A stretch of DNA of 49,028 nt from Dehalococcoidales bacterium (GCA_022865485.1 JALHSZ010000016.1:1-49028), one strand, 5' to 3'; shown: positions 16,246 to 25,217, counted from the stretch's first letter. Notes: generated by a model not told the origin, from the sequence alone. Numbers and translations are program-made.

Positions 16246-17745
16246 GTGGAGAAGGTGAAGCTGATTATCGAGCCTGGAGCTTTATCAATATTAACTGCGG
16301 TAAGCGATTTCTTAAGCGGGCGTGTTAAAGCCTATCTCGTCGGCGGCTTTATCCGCGTCACCCTGCTGGGGAGAGCCACCGCCGATATCGATATCGCCCT
16401 TGCCGACGACGCCCTGGAGCTAGCCCCCAAACTAGCCGATGCCCTGGGGGGAAAATTCGTCCTGCTGGATAAGCAAAACCGCATCTGCCGCGTGGTGGTG
16501 ATGGATAAGAAAGCGCCGCTGGGGGGGCGGTGGCAGCTCGATTTTACCACCCTCAAGGGTGGCATCGAGCCTGATTTGGGGCGGCGCGACTTCACCATAG
16601 ACGCCATCGCCGTTGACCTGGAAGAGGTTAGCGGAGAAGATGCAACTCTTATCGACCCGTTCGGCGGGCAAGCCGACCTTGAGCACGGGGTGATTCGGGC
16701 GGTCGCCGAGACCGTTTTTGAGGATGATGCCGTCCGCCTGCTGCGGGCGGCGCGACTGGCGGCGGAGCTCGGCTTTAGCCTCGATGAACCGACCGAGGCT
16801 CTAGTTAAGAGCCAGAGTCAGCTTATCGCCAATGTCGCTGGAGAGAGGTTGAGGGAGGAGTTAGTCCGTTTGCTGACGGTCCCCCACCCCGAAAGATTTC
16901 TGCCCCACCTCGACGAGCTGGGACTAATCACCGCCCTCTTTCCCGAGCTGGCGAAGGCCAAGGGGGTCGAGCAACCCAGGGAACATTCATGGAACGTCTT
17001 CGACCATTCCCTGCAGACGGTGATAGCCGTTGATTTTATTCTCCGCCAGGGAAGCTGGCAATACGCCAGCGACAAGGTGCTGGCGGTCGTCCCCTGGTCG
17101 GAGGCGCTGGCCGAGCATTTCAACCGTGAGGTCGGTGGCGGCAGCCGCCGCCGAGCGCTGCTCAAACTGGCCGCACTGCTCCACGATATCTGTAAGCCCG
17201 AGACCAAAGCCGTCGGCGAGGATGGCCGGACGCATTTCCTGGGACACGACAAGCTGGGGGCGGGGGCGGCGGCCGATATACTGGCCAGGTTGCGCTTCAG
17301 CGGCAAAGAGGCAAAACTGGTCGAGATTGTGATAAACTATCACATGCGGCCGGGGCAGATGAGCCAGCAAGGGCTGCCCACCCTGCGGGCTATCTACCGC
17401 TACTTCCGCGATAGCGGCGAGGCGGGCATCGACATACTGTTTTTGAGCCTAGCCGACCACCTGGCCACCCGGGGGCCTCACCTGGATGTGGCGGGCTGGC
17501 GGGAGCACGCCCGGATGGTAGAATACGTTTTAGAAAAGCATTTCGAGCAGCAGAAGCTGGTGGAACCCGCCAGGCTGGTCGACGGGAACGACTTAATCAA
17601 TATCTTCGGCTTGAGTCCGGGTCCCTCCATAGGGGAAATTTTAGAGGCGGTGCGCGAGGCTCAGGCATCGGGCGAGCTGGCTAACCGACCAGAAGCCCTG
17701 GACTATATCCGCGAGAGACTGGCAACGGAGAAGACACTCTGTTAA
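16246..17745 (+). CDS. cca: CCA tRNA nucleotidyltransferase / poly(A) polymerase family protein with HD domain
   Basis: A 499-residue class II nucleotidyltransferase family protein that should add or repair the tRNA 3' CCA end (or add poly(A)). The head domain has the DxD pair in ATADIDIALADD (about residues 43-54) and the RRDFTIDAIAVDL motif near residue 107. The neck region has AARLAAELGF, and a C-terminal HD domain is visible (HSLQTVIAVD, LLHDICKPET, GHDKLGAGAA). The usual GG-x-VRD motif reads GGFIRV, losing the conserved Asp. Starts are ambiguous between GTG 16246 and GTG 16255. The gene has its own promoter and stands upstream of secD. Confidence 0.88.
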   Translation: MEKVKLIIEPGALSILTAVSDFLSGRVKAYLVGGFIRVTLLGRATADIDIALADDALELAPKLADALGGKFVLLDKQNRICRVVVMDKKAPLGGRWQLDFTTLKGGIEPDLGRRDFTIDAIAVDLEEVSGEDATLIDPFGGQADLEHGVIRAVAETVFEDDAVRLLRAARLAAELGFSLDEPTEALVKSQSQLIANVAGERLREELVRLLTVPHPERFLPHLDELGLITALFPELAKAKGVEQPREHSWNVFDHSLQTVIAVDFILRQGSWQYASDKVLAVVPWSEALAEHFNREVGGGSRRRALLKLAALLHDICKPETKAVGEDGRTHFLGHDKLGAGAAADILARLRFSGKEAKLVEIVINYHMRPGQMSQQGLPTLRAIYRYFRDSGEAGIDILFLSLADHLATRGPHLDVAGWREHARMVEYVLEKHFEQQKLVEPARLVDGNDLINIFGLSPGPSIGEILEAVREAQASGELANRPEALDYIRERLATEKTLC

Positions 17746-17786
17746 TATATATGGCTAACAAGCTTAATGAGGTGACGTGAAGAGAT

Positions 17787-19124
17787 ATGCCTAGAGGAAA
17801 TACGCTGGTTCTCTTAATAGTATTATTACTTTTTGTCTTTGCCGTCTGCGCCCTAATCTTCCCCATGTTCGGCAGGGAGGAAATGCGGCTGGGGCTGGAT
17901 TTACGGGGTGGCCTTCACCTGGTCTATAGGGCTGACATGTCCAATGTGGAAGCAGGGCAGGAGGCGTCAGTCATTGAAGGGGTGATAGCGGTTATTCAGA
18001 ACCGGATTAACCCCCTGGGAGTAACCGAACCGGTTATTGAGAAAGTGGGGGCGGACCAGATATTAGTCGAATTACCCGGGGCCAGTGTCACCGATGTACA
18101 GAAGGAGCGCATCGGACGCACGGCACTACTTGAGTTTGGCGAACTGATTCAGGAAGGTGAAACCGCCAAGTGGACTAATGACCTAGGCGAGTGGAAGCCA
18201 GCCACGGCTGAAGTTGACGGTGTGGAAAAGGAACTCACCAGCGCCTACTTTAAGTCAAATACCTATGTAGCTCAAGATGATCTGGGCAGAATATTATTGG
18301 TCTTTGAGTGGGATGAGGAGGGGAGCCAACTGAGCGAAGCAATAACCACCCGGCTCCAAGGTGAGCGATTGGGCATCTTTGAGGGTGACGAGGCGTTAAA
18401 GGGCGATGATGGTCAACCCATTGCGCCTACCGTCCAGGCAGTGATTACAGACCGGGGGCAGATTGAGGGGTTAAGCCTGAATGAAGCTGAAGACCTATCC
18501 AAGCAGCTAAATGCCGGGCGTCTGCCCGTCCCGCTTGAGCTTGTCTATGAGCAAGACGTGTCCCCTGTAGCCGGCGCTGACTTTGTAGACATGAGCCTTA
18601 AGGCAGGCATAATCGGCATTATACTGGTCATGGCATTTATGACTACTTACTATCGCCTGTCTGGGTTTCTCGCCAGTCTGGCTCTACTCTTTTATGGAGC
18701 GCTCAACCTAGCGATATTCAAGCTGATACCGGTAACCCTCACTCTGGCTGGAATCGGCGGCTTCGTCGTGTCCATAGGTATAGCGGTGGATGCCAATATC
18801 CTTATCTTTGAGCGGATGAAGGAAGAGTTAAGAGCAGGGCGGACATTAGGGGCAGCCATTGAGGCTGGCTTTAGCCGTGCCTGGTCAGCCATCTGGGATA
18901 GCAACGTAACTACCTTTATCGTCTGCATAATTCTGATTATAATCGGCGGCATGGTTGCCTCTGGGGCGCCAGTAAAGGGATTTGGCTTAACCTTACTTAT
19001 TGGCACAATAATAAGCATGTTCACCGCCGTTACCGTTACCCGCACCCTGCTGCGCCTGTTCGTCAAGACTCCCCTGGCAATCAAGACTTCACTATTTAGC
19101 CCATACGTAGGTGGAAAGAAATGA
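17787..19124 (+). CDS. secD: Protein translocase subunit SecD
   Basis: A 445-residue RND-type membrane protein that, with SecF, uses proton motive force to help pull preproteins out of the SecYEG channel. There is one N-terminal membrane segment (about residues 8-27), the D1 motif EEMRLGLDLRGGLHLVY, a large extracytoplasmic domain to about residue 265, and five C-terminal membrane segments containing GGFVVSIGIAVDANILIFERMKEE. Length is on the short side but complete for the family. It overlaps secF by four bases (ATGA). Confidence 0.96.
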   Translation: MPRGNTLVLLIVLLLFVFAVCALIFPMFGREEMRLGLDLRGGLHLVYRADMSNVEAGQEASVIEGVIAVIQNRINPLGVTEPVIEKVGADQILVELPGASVTDVQKERIGRTALLEFGELIQEGETAKWTNDLGEWKPATAEVDGVEKELTSAYFKSNTYVAQDDLGRILLVFEWDEEGSQLSEAITTRLQGERLGIFEGDEALKGDDGQPIAPTVQAVITDRGQIEGLSLNEAEDLSKQLNAGRLPVPLELVYEQDVSPVAGADFVDMSLKAGIIGIILVMAFMTTYYRLSGFLASLALLFYGALNLAIFKLIPVTLTLAGIGGFVVSIGIAVDANILIFERMKEELRAGRTLGAAIEAGFSRAWSAIWDSNVTTFIVCIILIIIGGMVASGAPVKGFGLTLLIGTIISMFTAVTVTRTLLRLFVKTPLAIKTSLFSPYVGGKK

Positions 19125-20035
19125 TTGATATTATAGGTAAAAGATACTGGTTCTTTCTCATCTCTGGGATAGCTATCCTGCTCAGTATTATTTTTCTGGC
19201 GGTGTTTGGACTTAAACCCGGACTGGAATTCAGCAGCGGCTCATCACTGACGATAAGCTTTACCCAAGAAGTAGACCCCAGCGCCCTAAAAGAGGAAATG
19301 ACTAATTTAGGCTATGGCAATTCCATTATTCAGACCACAAGCGGGGGTGACTTCCTCATCCGCACCGTGGCATTAACTGAGGACGCAAGAAAGCAGCTGG
19401 AAACCGCGCTGACTGATAAGTTTGGCACTCTCACCGAGAAGAATGTTCAGACTATAGACCCGATAATAGCCAAGCAGACATCACGGATAACCATTATTGC
19501 CCTAATTGTGGCTACCTTTCTCATGCTCCTTTATATTATCTTCGCATTTCGCCGGGTGCCCAAAGCCTTCCGCTATGGCACCACCTTTACGGTAGCTCTG
19601 GTGCACGATGTATTGATAACGGCTGGGGTTTTCTCGCTTCTCGGTGTCCTGGCGGGCTGGGAAATCGACCTTATGTTTATTACCGGTATCCTGGCGGTCA
19701 TTGGCGTCAGTATCGATAACACGATTGTCGTCTTTGATAGAATACGGGAAAATGTGAGAAAGGGCATCAGCCCCAGCTTTGAGGTTGTGGCCAATTACAG
19801 TATAGTTGAGACTCTAAGCCGTTGTCTGAATACCACTATTACCATTGTAATTGCGACCGTAGTTTTGCTCCTGTTTGTCGGCGGGTCAATTCAGAACTTC
19901 GTCTGGGTTCTACTTATTGGCAGCCTTGTCGGAACTTTTGACTCAGTCTTTGTTGCTCCATCTCTGCTGGTGGTATGGGAACAGGGGGAGTGGGGGAGGT
20001 TCATCGGACGCAAGCCGCATTCAGCCCGAGTCTAA
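19121..20035 (+). CDS. secF: Protein translocase subunit SecF
   Basis: A 304-residue partner of SecD with six predicted membrane segments. LKPGLEFSSGSSLTISF is the D2-type motif near the N-terminus, and AVIGVSIDNTIVVFDRIRENVR and SLVGTFDSVFVAPSLLV are typical C-terminal SecF segments. It is translationally coupled to secD (ATGA) and is followed after 11 bases by the cation efflux gene. Confidence 0.96.
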   Translation: MIDIIGKRYWFFLISGIAILLSIIFLAVFGLKPGLEFSSGSSLTISFTQEVDPSALKEEMTNLGYGNSIIQTTSGGDFLIRTVALTEDARKQLETALTDKFGTLTEKNVQTIDPIIAKQTSRITIIALIVATFLMLLYIIFAFRRVPKAFRYGTTFTVALVHDVLITAGVFSLLGVLAGWEIDLMFITGILAVIGVSIDNTIVVFDRIRENVRKGISPSFEVVANYSIVETLSRCLNTTITIVIATVVLLLFVGGSIQNFVWVLLIGSLVGTFDSVFVAPSLLVVWEQGEWGRFIGRKPHSARV

Positions 20036-20046
20036 CGGAGGCGGAT

Positions 20047-20955
20047 ATGTTTTCTAGCCCAAGTGGTGCCGCTAAGCTCCTGCTGATAGTTGTCCTCGGG
20101 TTATTCGGGCTGAAGGTAGCCGTGGGTGTCGTCACTGGTAGTATCAGTATTTGGGCCCAGGCTGTAGATAGTTCCCTCGATTTGCTTGCCGTCGCGGTGA
20201 CCTTTATCGCCATTAGAGCCTCCACCAAGCCGGCGGATAGGGAGCACCCTTTCGGTCATGGCAAAGCGGAAAACATCGCCGCCATAGTGCAGGCGATGCT
20301 GATTTTTATTGTCGGTGGCTTAATAATCTACTCCTCAGTCCAGCGGATAATGGTGGGGGCAGAAGTTAAGCTAGCTGAAGCCGGCATCGGTGTTATGCTG
20401 GTTTCGATGATAGCCAGCATCTTTCTTTCCCGCCATCTGTTCAAGGTGGCAAAGGCGGCAGATTCAATAGCCCTGGAGGCGAACGCCCACAATATCACCG
20501 CTGATATCTATTCCACAGCAGCGGTGCTGGTAGGACTGGTAGTGGTGCGCCTCACCGGCCTGAATATCCTGGACCCTATTATTGCCCTGGGGGTGTCTTT
20601 GCTCATTCTGAAATCCGCTTACGATGTGCTGCGCAAGTCCTTTGGCGGGCTGATTGATGTTAAGTTACCCGAGGATGAAGAAGATACCATCCGGTCATGC
20701 ATCCTGGAGCACAGCGGCAAGGTGGTGGCTTTTCATGAACTGCGTACTCGCAAGGCGGGGAGCCAGCGCTATATTGACTTCCACCTGGTAATGCCCAGAA
20801 GTTTCAACGTGGCAGAGGCGCACCGGATGTGCGATCACCTGGAGAAGGACTTAGAAAAGCGTCTATCTCGAACCAACGTGACCATTCATATTGAGCCCTG
20901 CGACGGCAAGTGTGAGCAGTGCTCTATCTCCCCCAACCTCTGCCAGCACAGCTAG
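20047..20955 (+). CDS. Cation diffusion facilitator family transporter
   Basis: A 302-residue CDF-type divalent metal exporter at the cytoplasmic membrane. The track start at 19975 lies inside secF; the ATG at 20047 is preferred because GGAGG lies six bases before it. Membrane segments carry the metal-site pattern (VDSSLDLLAVAVTF in TM2, EANAHNITADIYSTA in TM5), and EHPFGHGKAENIA is a family hallmark. The cytoplasmic C-terminal domain ends in a cysteine-rich tail (CDGKCEQCS...C), which could bind metal. The exported metal cannot be told from sequence. Its stop shares a CTAG palindrome with the convergent gene. Confidence 0.92.
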   Translation: MFSSPSGAAKLLLIVVLGLFGLKVAVGVVTGSISIWAQAVDSSLDLLAVAVTFIAIRASTKPADREHPFGHGKAENIAAIVQAMLIFIVGGLIIYSSVQRIMVGAEVKLAEAGIGVMLVSMIASIFLSRHLFKVAKAADSIALEANAHNITADIYSTAAVLVGLVVVRLTGLNILDPIIALGVSLLILKSAYDVLRKSFGGLIDVKLPEDEEDTIRSCILEHSGKVVAFHELRTRKAGSQRYIDFHLVMPRSFNVAEAHRMCDHLEKDLEKRLSRTNVTIHIEPCDGKCEQCSISPNLCQHS

Positions 20956-21983
20956 CCCAGTTTATGTATCTGCTTTACCTCCGCCACCAGGCTATTGATG
21001 TTCGGCGGCTCAAAGCGGCGCGGCGGCGCGCCCAGGGGGTCGTCGGTAGCATTGCCGAGGAGGACATCAAAAGTGGCTTTTACCGAGGCAGCCAGGGCCT
21101 CAAGGTGGTAGCCCCCCTCCAGGGTCAGCGCCAGACGCCCGCCACAAAGCTCGTCGGCCAGCCCCTTGATAATCCCCACCATCCGGGCAAAGCCGCTAAC
21201 GCTCACCTGCATCATGGCCAGCGGGTCAGCCCAATGGCCGTCATAGCCCGTCGAGACTAAAATAAACTGGGGTTTAAAGCGCCGGGCGGCGGGGACGATA
21301 ACCTGCTCGAAGACCGCCAGGTACTCACCATCGCCGCAGCCAGCGGGCAAGGGTATATTAATGGTGGTTCCTTGAGCGGCTCCAGTGCCGGTCTCGTTGA
21401 TATCCCCCGTCCCGGGGTAGAAGGGATACTGGTGAGTGGAGATATACATCACCCGGGGATTGTCATAAAAGGCTTCCTGCGTGCCGTTGCCGTGGTGGAC
21501 ATCGAAGTCGATGATGAGGATGCGCTCCAGGCTGTATTTTTCGAGGGCGTATCTGGCGGCGATGGCGATATTATTAAAGAGGCAGAAGCCCATAGCCTGA
21601 CCGGAGGTGGCGTGGTGGCCCGGGGGCCTGACCAGGGCGAAGGCGCTGGACACCTCCCCACCCATCACCGCCTCCACGGCGCGGATAACGCCGCCAGCGG
21701 CATAGAGCGCCGCCTGGTAGGAGTCCGCCGACATCACCGTATCGGAGTCGAGCCAGCCCCCACCACTAGCGGCTTTTTCCTCAATCTCTTTGATATATTG
21801 CCGCTGGTGGACGAGGGCTATTTCGTCCACCGTGGCGGGGCGGGGTTCAATAAGGGTCAGCTTCGATTCTAGCCCGCTCTTTTCCAGGCGGGAGATAATC
21901 GCCTCCAGGCGGGCGGCGACCTCCACGTGCTGGCCGGTGTCATGCTCAAGGTAGATGGGGTGATAGACATAGCCTGCTGCCAT
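20952..21983 (-). CDS. Histone deacetylase superfamily protein (AcuC / acetylpolyamine amidohydrolase-like)
   Basis: A 343-residue zinc hydrolase of the HDAC superfamily. The track start at 22073 is not preferred; the ATG at 21983 (MAAGYVYHPIYLEHDTG) has GAGGAA seven bases upstream. Hallmarks are RPPGHHATSGQAMGFCLFNNIAIAA (read in parts, the active-site HH), DFDVHHGNGTQ (zinc Asp and His) and STGYDGHWADP (second zinc Asp region). Bacterial members deacetylate acetylpolyamines, acetyl-CoA synthetase or other acyl-lysines; the substrate is unknown here. An attenuator-like leader lies about 110 bases upstream. Confidence 0.92.
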   Translation of the reverse strand: MAAGYVYHPIYLEHDTGQHVEVAARLEAIISRLEKSGLESKLTLIEPRPATVDEIALVHQRQYIKEIEEKAASGGGWLDSDTVMSADSYQAALYAAGGVIRAVEAVMGGEVSSAFALVRPPGHHATSGQAMGFCLFNNIAIAARYALEKYSLERILIIDFDVHHGNGTQEAFYDNPRVMYISTHQYPFYPGTGDINETGTGAAQGTTINIPLPAGCGDGEYLAVFEQVIVPAARRFKPQFILVSTGYDGHWADPLAMMQVSVSGFARMVGIIKGLADELCGGRLALTLEGGYHLEALAASVKATFDVLLGNATDDPLGAPPRRFEPPNINSLVAEVKQIHKLG

Positions 21984-22092
21984 AGTCGCTTCCTCAAGAC
22001 GCTGGTCTGATGATAGCAGATACAGGCTCGGCGGGCAAAGTTTACCCAACCCCCGTTTTATATCTTTTCCCACCCGCCACCCTTTAAGGAAA

Positions 22093-22143
22093 AAGAGGGG
22101 CTAGCGCCCCTCTTAGACTCCCCAAAATAAGAGGCCTAAGAGG
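22093..22143 (-). promoter_or_regulatory. Attenuator-like leader upstream of the HDAC-family gene
   Basis: Read leftward, CCTCTTAG (22143-22136) can pair with CTAAGAGG (22116-22109). The second arm overlaps AAGAGGGGC (22114-22106), which can instead pair with GCCCCTCTT (22101-22093) around a TAGC-type tetraloop, followed by a run of T. The two pairings exclude each other, as in a terminator/antiterminator switch. A second possible antiterminator arm (CCTCTTA) lies at 22134-22128. Confidence 0.45.
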
Positions 22144-22157
22144 AGTTAACTCATATT

Positions 22158-22175
22158 GGGTGGGACGGGTGGGAC
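22158..22175. repeat. Tandem GGGTGGGAC repeat
   Basis: Two exact copies of GGGTGGGAC abut at 22158-22166 and 22167-22175 in the divergent region between the HDAC-family gene and smsC, next to the palindrome GAGTTAACTC (22144-22153). The role is unknown. Confidence 0.7.
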
Positions 22176-22213
22176 GTAAGACCTGCGCCACCAACCCCGT
22201 AAAACACCACTAA

Positions 22214-22242
22214 TTGAGTTAGTCATCTTAATGGATTATACT
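22214..22242 (+). promoter_or_regulatory. Promoter of smsC-smsB
   Basis: TTGAGT (22214-22219), a 17-base spacer and TATACT (22237-22242) lie upstream of a GGAGG Shine-Dalgarno at 22252-22256 and the ATG at 22264. The leader would be about 15 bases. Confidence 0.6.
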
Positions 22243-22263
22243 GTTACTAGCGGAGGTAGCGCC

Positions 22264-22989
22264 ATGCTGGAAGTGCAAAATCTTCAGCTAACCCTGAACG
22301 GCAACTCAATAATCAACGGCCTGGACCTCCATGTTGACCGGGGCGAAATCCACGGTATCCTGGGGGAAAACGGCACCGGCAAGACCACCATCGCCAACCT
22401 CATCATGGGGACGAACAACTACAAGCCTACCGCTGGCAAGATTATCTTTGAGGGGCAGGATATCGCCGGGCTTTCCGTCTCCCAGCGGGCGCAGAAGGGG
22501 ATAACCCTCGCCTGGCAGGAGCCGGCGCGGGTGGAGGGGCTGACGGTAAGGGACTACCTCGCTTTGAGCCGCCATAACGGCCAGGCTGACCAGCTCGAAC
22601 GCTTTCTGCTGATGGTGGGGCTGGAGCCGGCGCAATACCTGGACAGGGATATCGACGCCACCCTGAGCGGCGGCGAGCGGAAAAGGATTGAGATGGCTTC
22701 GGTGCTGGCGATGCGCCCCAAATTAGCCATACTGGACGAGCCCGACTCGGGCATAGACATCGTCGCCCTGCCCCTGTTGCTCAACAGCATCATGGAGATG
22801 AACAAGCAGGGCTCTTCGGTGCTGCTCATTACCCACAGCGAAAGGGTGACCGAGATTTCCCACCGCGTGTCGATATTATGCGCCGGCACCATAATCAGGA
22901 CGGGCCCGCCGGCCGAAACCAGCCTCTGGTTCAAGGACAACTGCCGAACCTGCCTCCACATCAATGAGCCAGTAGACGAGCCAAAATGA
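22264..22989 (+). CDS. smsC: SufC-like ATPase of a minimal Fe-S assembly system (SmsC)
   Basis: A 241-residue ABC ATPase of the SufC group, which powers Fe-S cluster assembly rather than transport. Walker A is GENGTGKTT (about residues 34-42), the signature is LSGGERKRIEMASVLAMRP, Walker B is AILDEPDSGID and the switch His is in LLITHSERV. A C-terminal CRTC pair (NCRTCLHI) is present. The ATG at 22264 with GGAGG is preferred over the track start at 22231. It is coupled by ATGA to the SufB-like partner. With no sufD, sufS or sufU nearby, the pair matches the two-gene minimal SUF-like architecture. Confidence 0.9.
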   Translation: MLEVQNLQLTLNGNSIINGLDLHVDRGEIHGILGENGTGKTTIANLIMGTNNYKPTAGKIIFEGQDIAGLSVSQRAQKGITLAWQEPARVEGLTVRDYLALSRHNGQADQLERFLLMVGLEPAQYLDRDIDATLSGGERKRIEMASVLAMRPKLAILDEPDSGIDIVALPLLLNSIMEMNKQGSSVLLITHSERVTEISHRVSILCAGTIIRTGPPAETSLWFKDNCRTCLHINEPVDEPK

Positions 22990-23942
22990 TTCGCTACTCA
23001 GTGGAAAAAGAATACCAGGGGATGATTGACGCCTACGAGATGGCGGGCGGCGATAAGCGCGCCCTGCAGACCAAGGACGTCGCCAAGCTGGTCGTGCACG
23101 AAAATAGGGTGCTGGCCAACGACCCCATCAAGGGCCTGAAAATAGAGACCAAGGAGACCAAGAGTGGCGTCAGCGTCAAACTCATTGTGGAAGAAGGAGC
23201 CAAGATTCCCCGCCCCGTCCACCTCTGTTTCGGCCTTCTGCCCAAGGAAGGGCTGCAGGAAATCATCATGAAGGTGGACGCCAAAGATAACAGCGAAGTC
23301 AGCGTCATCGCCCACTGCATCTTCCCCAACGCTGTTAAAGTGATACACAAGATGGACGCCGACATTAATATCGGCGCCAACGCCCGCTTCGATTACAAGG
23401 AGACGCACTATCACGGCGAATCCGGGGGCATCGAGGTCATCCCCAAAGCCAAGGTTAAGGTGAATAAGGGCGGAGTCTGGCAGAGCACCTTTGCTTTAAG
23501 CCAGGGGATGGTGGGCAAGCTGGACTACGATTTCGAGGTCGTCTGCCTGGAGAAGGCAATCGCCGAACTGACGGTTAAAGTCTACGGCAAGGGCACAGAC
23601 GACATCAAGATATGGGAGAAAATCCACCTCAACGGAGCCGGCGCCCGGGGCCTGGCCAAGAGCCGGGTGGTGCTGGGCGATAAAGCCAGGGCCGAGGTCA
23701 GGGGCGAGACCTACGGCAACGCCCCCTACGCCCGGGGACATGTTGACTGCATAGAGCTGGTCAACGGCACCGAGGCCGTGGCCACCGCCATACCCATCGT
23801 CTCGGTAACCAACGGCAAGGCCAAGGTAACCCACGAGGCGGCTATCGGCAGCATCGACCGCAAACAGGTCGAGACCCTGATGGCGCGGGGGCTGGACGAG
23901 GACAGGGCGGTGGACGTTATCGTCAAGGGTATATTGAGGTAG
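22986..23942 (+). CDS. smsB: SufB/SufD-like scaffold of a minimal Fe-S assembly system (SmsB)
   Basis: A 318-residue SufBD-family protein, far shorter than SufB (about 470), so essentially the beta-helix core and C-terminal segment. The core has repeated strands (GGIEVIPKAKVKVNKGGVWQ, in parts), and the C-terminal KVTHEAAIGSIDRKQVETLMARGLDEDRA matches the SufBD end. By eye, the SufB Cys that follows the PYIE segment in E. coli is not conserved here (IPIVSVTN), whereas the HEA segment is kept. It probably dimerises and docks SmsC as scaffold for cluster assembly. It starts within the smsC stop and is followed 12 bases later by nurA. Confidence 0.85.
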   Translation: MIRYSVEKEYQGMIDAYEMAGGDKRALQTKDVAKLVVHENRVLANDPIKGLKIETKETKSGVSVKLIVEEGAKIPRPVHLCFGLLPKEGLQEIIMKVDAKDNSEVSVIAHCIFPNAVKVIHKMDADINIGANARFDYKETHYHGESGGIEVIPKAKVKVNKGGVWQSTFALSQGMVGKLDYDFEVVCLEKAIAELTVKVYGKGTDDIKIWEKIHLNGAGARGLAKSRVVLGDKARAEVRGETYGNAPYARGHVDCIELVNGTEAVATAIPIVSVTNGKAKVTHEAAIGSIDRKQVETLMARGLDEDRAVDVIVKGILR

Positions 23943-23954
23943 TTAGAGCGAAAG

Positions 23955-25160
23955 ATGTCCTTGGATTTAACCAAGGTGGCGGCGCAGGTGGGCAACATGG
24001 TCGCCAGGCTGAAAGCCAGCGACGAGGAAAGACGAAGGCGCCTGCAAACCGCCCTCGATACCCTTAATGATAAGTCCCTTGACCTCGAAGGCTTAAAGAA
24101 GAAAATAGAATCAAGCCAGACCACCTGGCTGGTGGCGGGCCTGACCGATGGGCTTAGCCCGCGCTACAAAGCCCCACCCCTCCCCCCGGAATTCTCGATT
24201 CTCGCCACCGACGGCTCCCATATCGACGTCGACCGCCACCAGTCGACCCGCTGCTATCTGATAAACATCGGCGCCGTGGTGCTGGACTACGGCGCTAATC
24301 CCCGGGCTTTCCTCGACAGCTTCCCCTCGCTCTATTTCGGGGATGAGGAGCTGGTCATCGCCCCCGACGGCGCCAAGGGGCGGGCACAGCCGATAGAAGG
24401 CGCCCTTCTCGGCATCAAGCGAGGCGTGGACGAGTGCCGGCGTTTAGCCGAACTGGCTAAAGAATTGCCCAAAGACAGCTCAAGCCTGGCGCTGCTCGAC
24501 GGCTCGCTAATCCTCTGGGGGCTGGCGGGACAGAGCTACCCCGAATTCGTCACCGAGGCGCTCCTGATTAAAGGTTTTCTCCGCTATCTGGAGGAGATAC
24601 GAAGGCTCAATGCCGACAGGCGGCTGGCGCTGGCCAGCTATATCAGCTTCCCCCGTTCCAGCGATGTGGTCAACGCCCTGAGGGTGGCGCGCTGCCCCCA
24701 CGAGATTATTGATACCGACCAGCTCTGCGGGGAATGCGCTTCGAGGGAATGCGAGGCGGTGGCCGGCGTTCAGGACCGGGAGCTTTTCGCCAATACTCTG
24801 GAGGAAGGCGAGAGGTCGGCGCTCTTTAGCAGCCAGTCGAAGATAGTCAAAGACCACTACGGCGGGCACTGGGTCCATTTCTTTTACCTGAGGGTGGACG
24901 GCGAGATAGCGCGGGTGGAGATTCCGCAGTGGGCGGCGCAGGACGAAAGCCTGCTTGATTTAACCCACAGTCTGGTTTTAGACCAGTGCCGTCGGGGGCA
25001 GGGCTACCCGGTGGCTTTAGCCGAAGCCCACGAGCAGGCGGTGGTAACGGGAGCCGATAGAGAAAGCTTCTGGCAACTGGTGGAGTCGCTATTGATTGGC
25101 GAGCATTTGCCCACCCCCACCTCCGCCAAGAGTTTTAGTAAGAGGACTAGGTGGGTGTGA
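23955..25160 (+). CDS. nurA: NurA-domain nuclease
   Basis: A 401-residue protein with the NurA fold, a 5'-3' nuclease that works with the HerA hexameric ATPase in DNA end processing. The two acidic motifs are visible: FSILATDGSHIDVDRH (about residues 80-95) and LALLDGSLILWGL (about residue 180). The late HYGGHWVHFFYLR and the C-terminal VALAEAHEQA, with its conserved His, also fit. A CxxC..C cluster (CGECASREC) lies mid-protein. The start at 23955 lacks a strong Shine-Dalgarno but follows smsB closely. The HerA partner lies 3.1 kb downstream, separated by an AT-rich segment. Confidence 0.85.
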   Translation: MSLDLTKVAAQVGNMVARLKASDEERRRRLQTALDTLNDKSLDLEGLKKKIESSQTTWLVAGLTDGLSPRYKAPPLPPEFSILATDGSHIDVDRHQSTRCYLINIGAVVLDYGANPRAFLDSFPSLYFGDEELVIAPDGAKGRAQPIEGALLGIKRGVDECRRLAELAKELPKDSSSLALLDGSLILWGLAGQSYPEFVTEALLIKGFLRYLEEIRRLNADRRLALASYISFPRSSDVVNALRVARCPHEIIDTDQLCGECASRECEAVAGVQDRELFANTLEEGERSALFSSQSKIVKDHYGGHWVHFFYLRVDGEIARVEIPQWAAQDESLLDLTHSLVLDQCRRGQGYPVALAEAHEQAVVTGADRESFWQLVESLLIGEHLPTPTSAKSFSKRTRWV

Positions 25161-25217
25161 TAGAATAGAAAGAGGGGTAACGACCTCTTGGATTCCTGAT
25201 TTTGGGAGGTGGACTGA

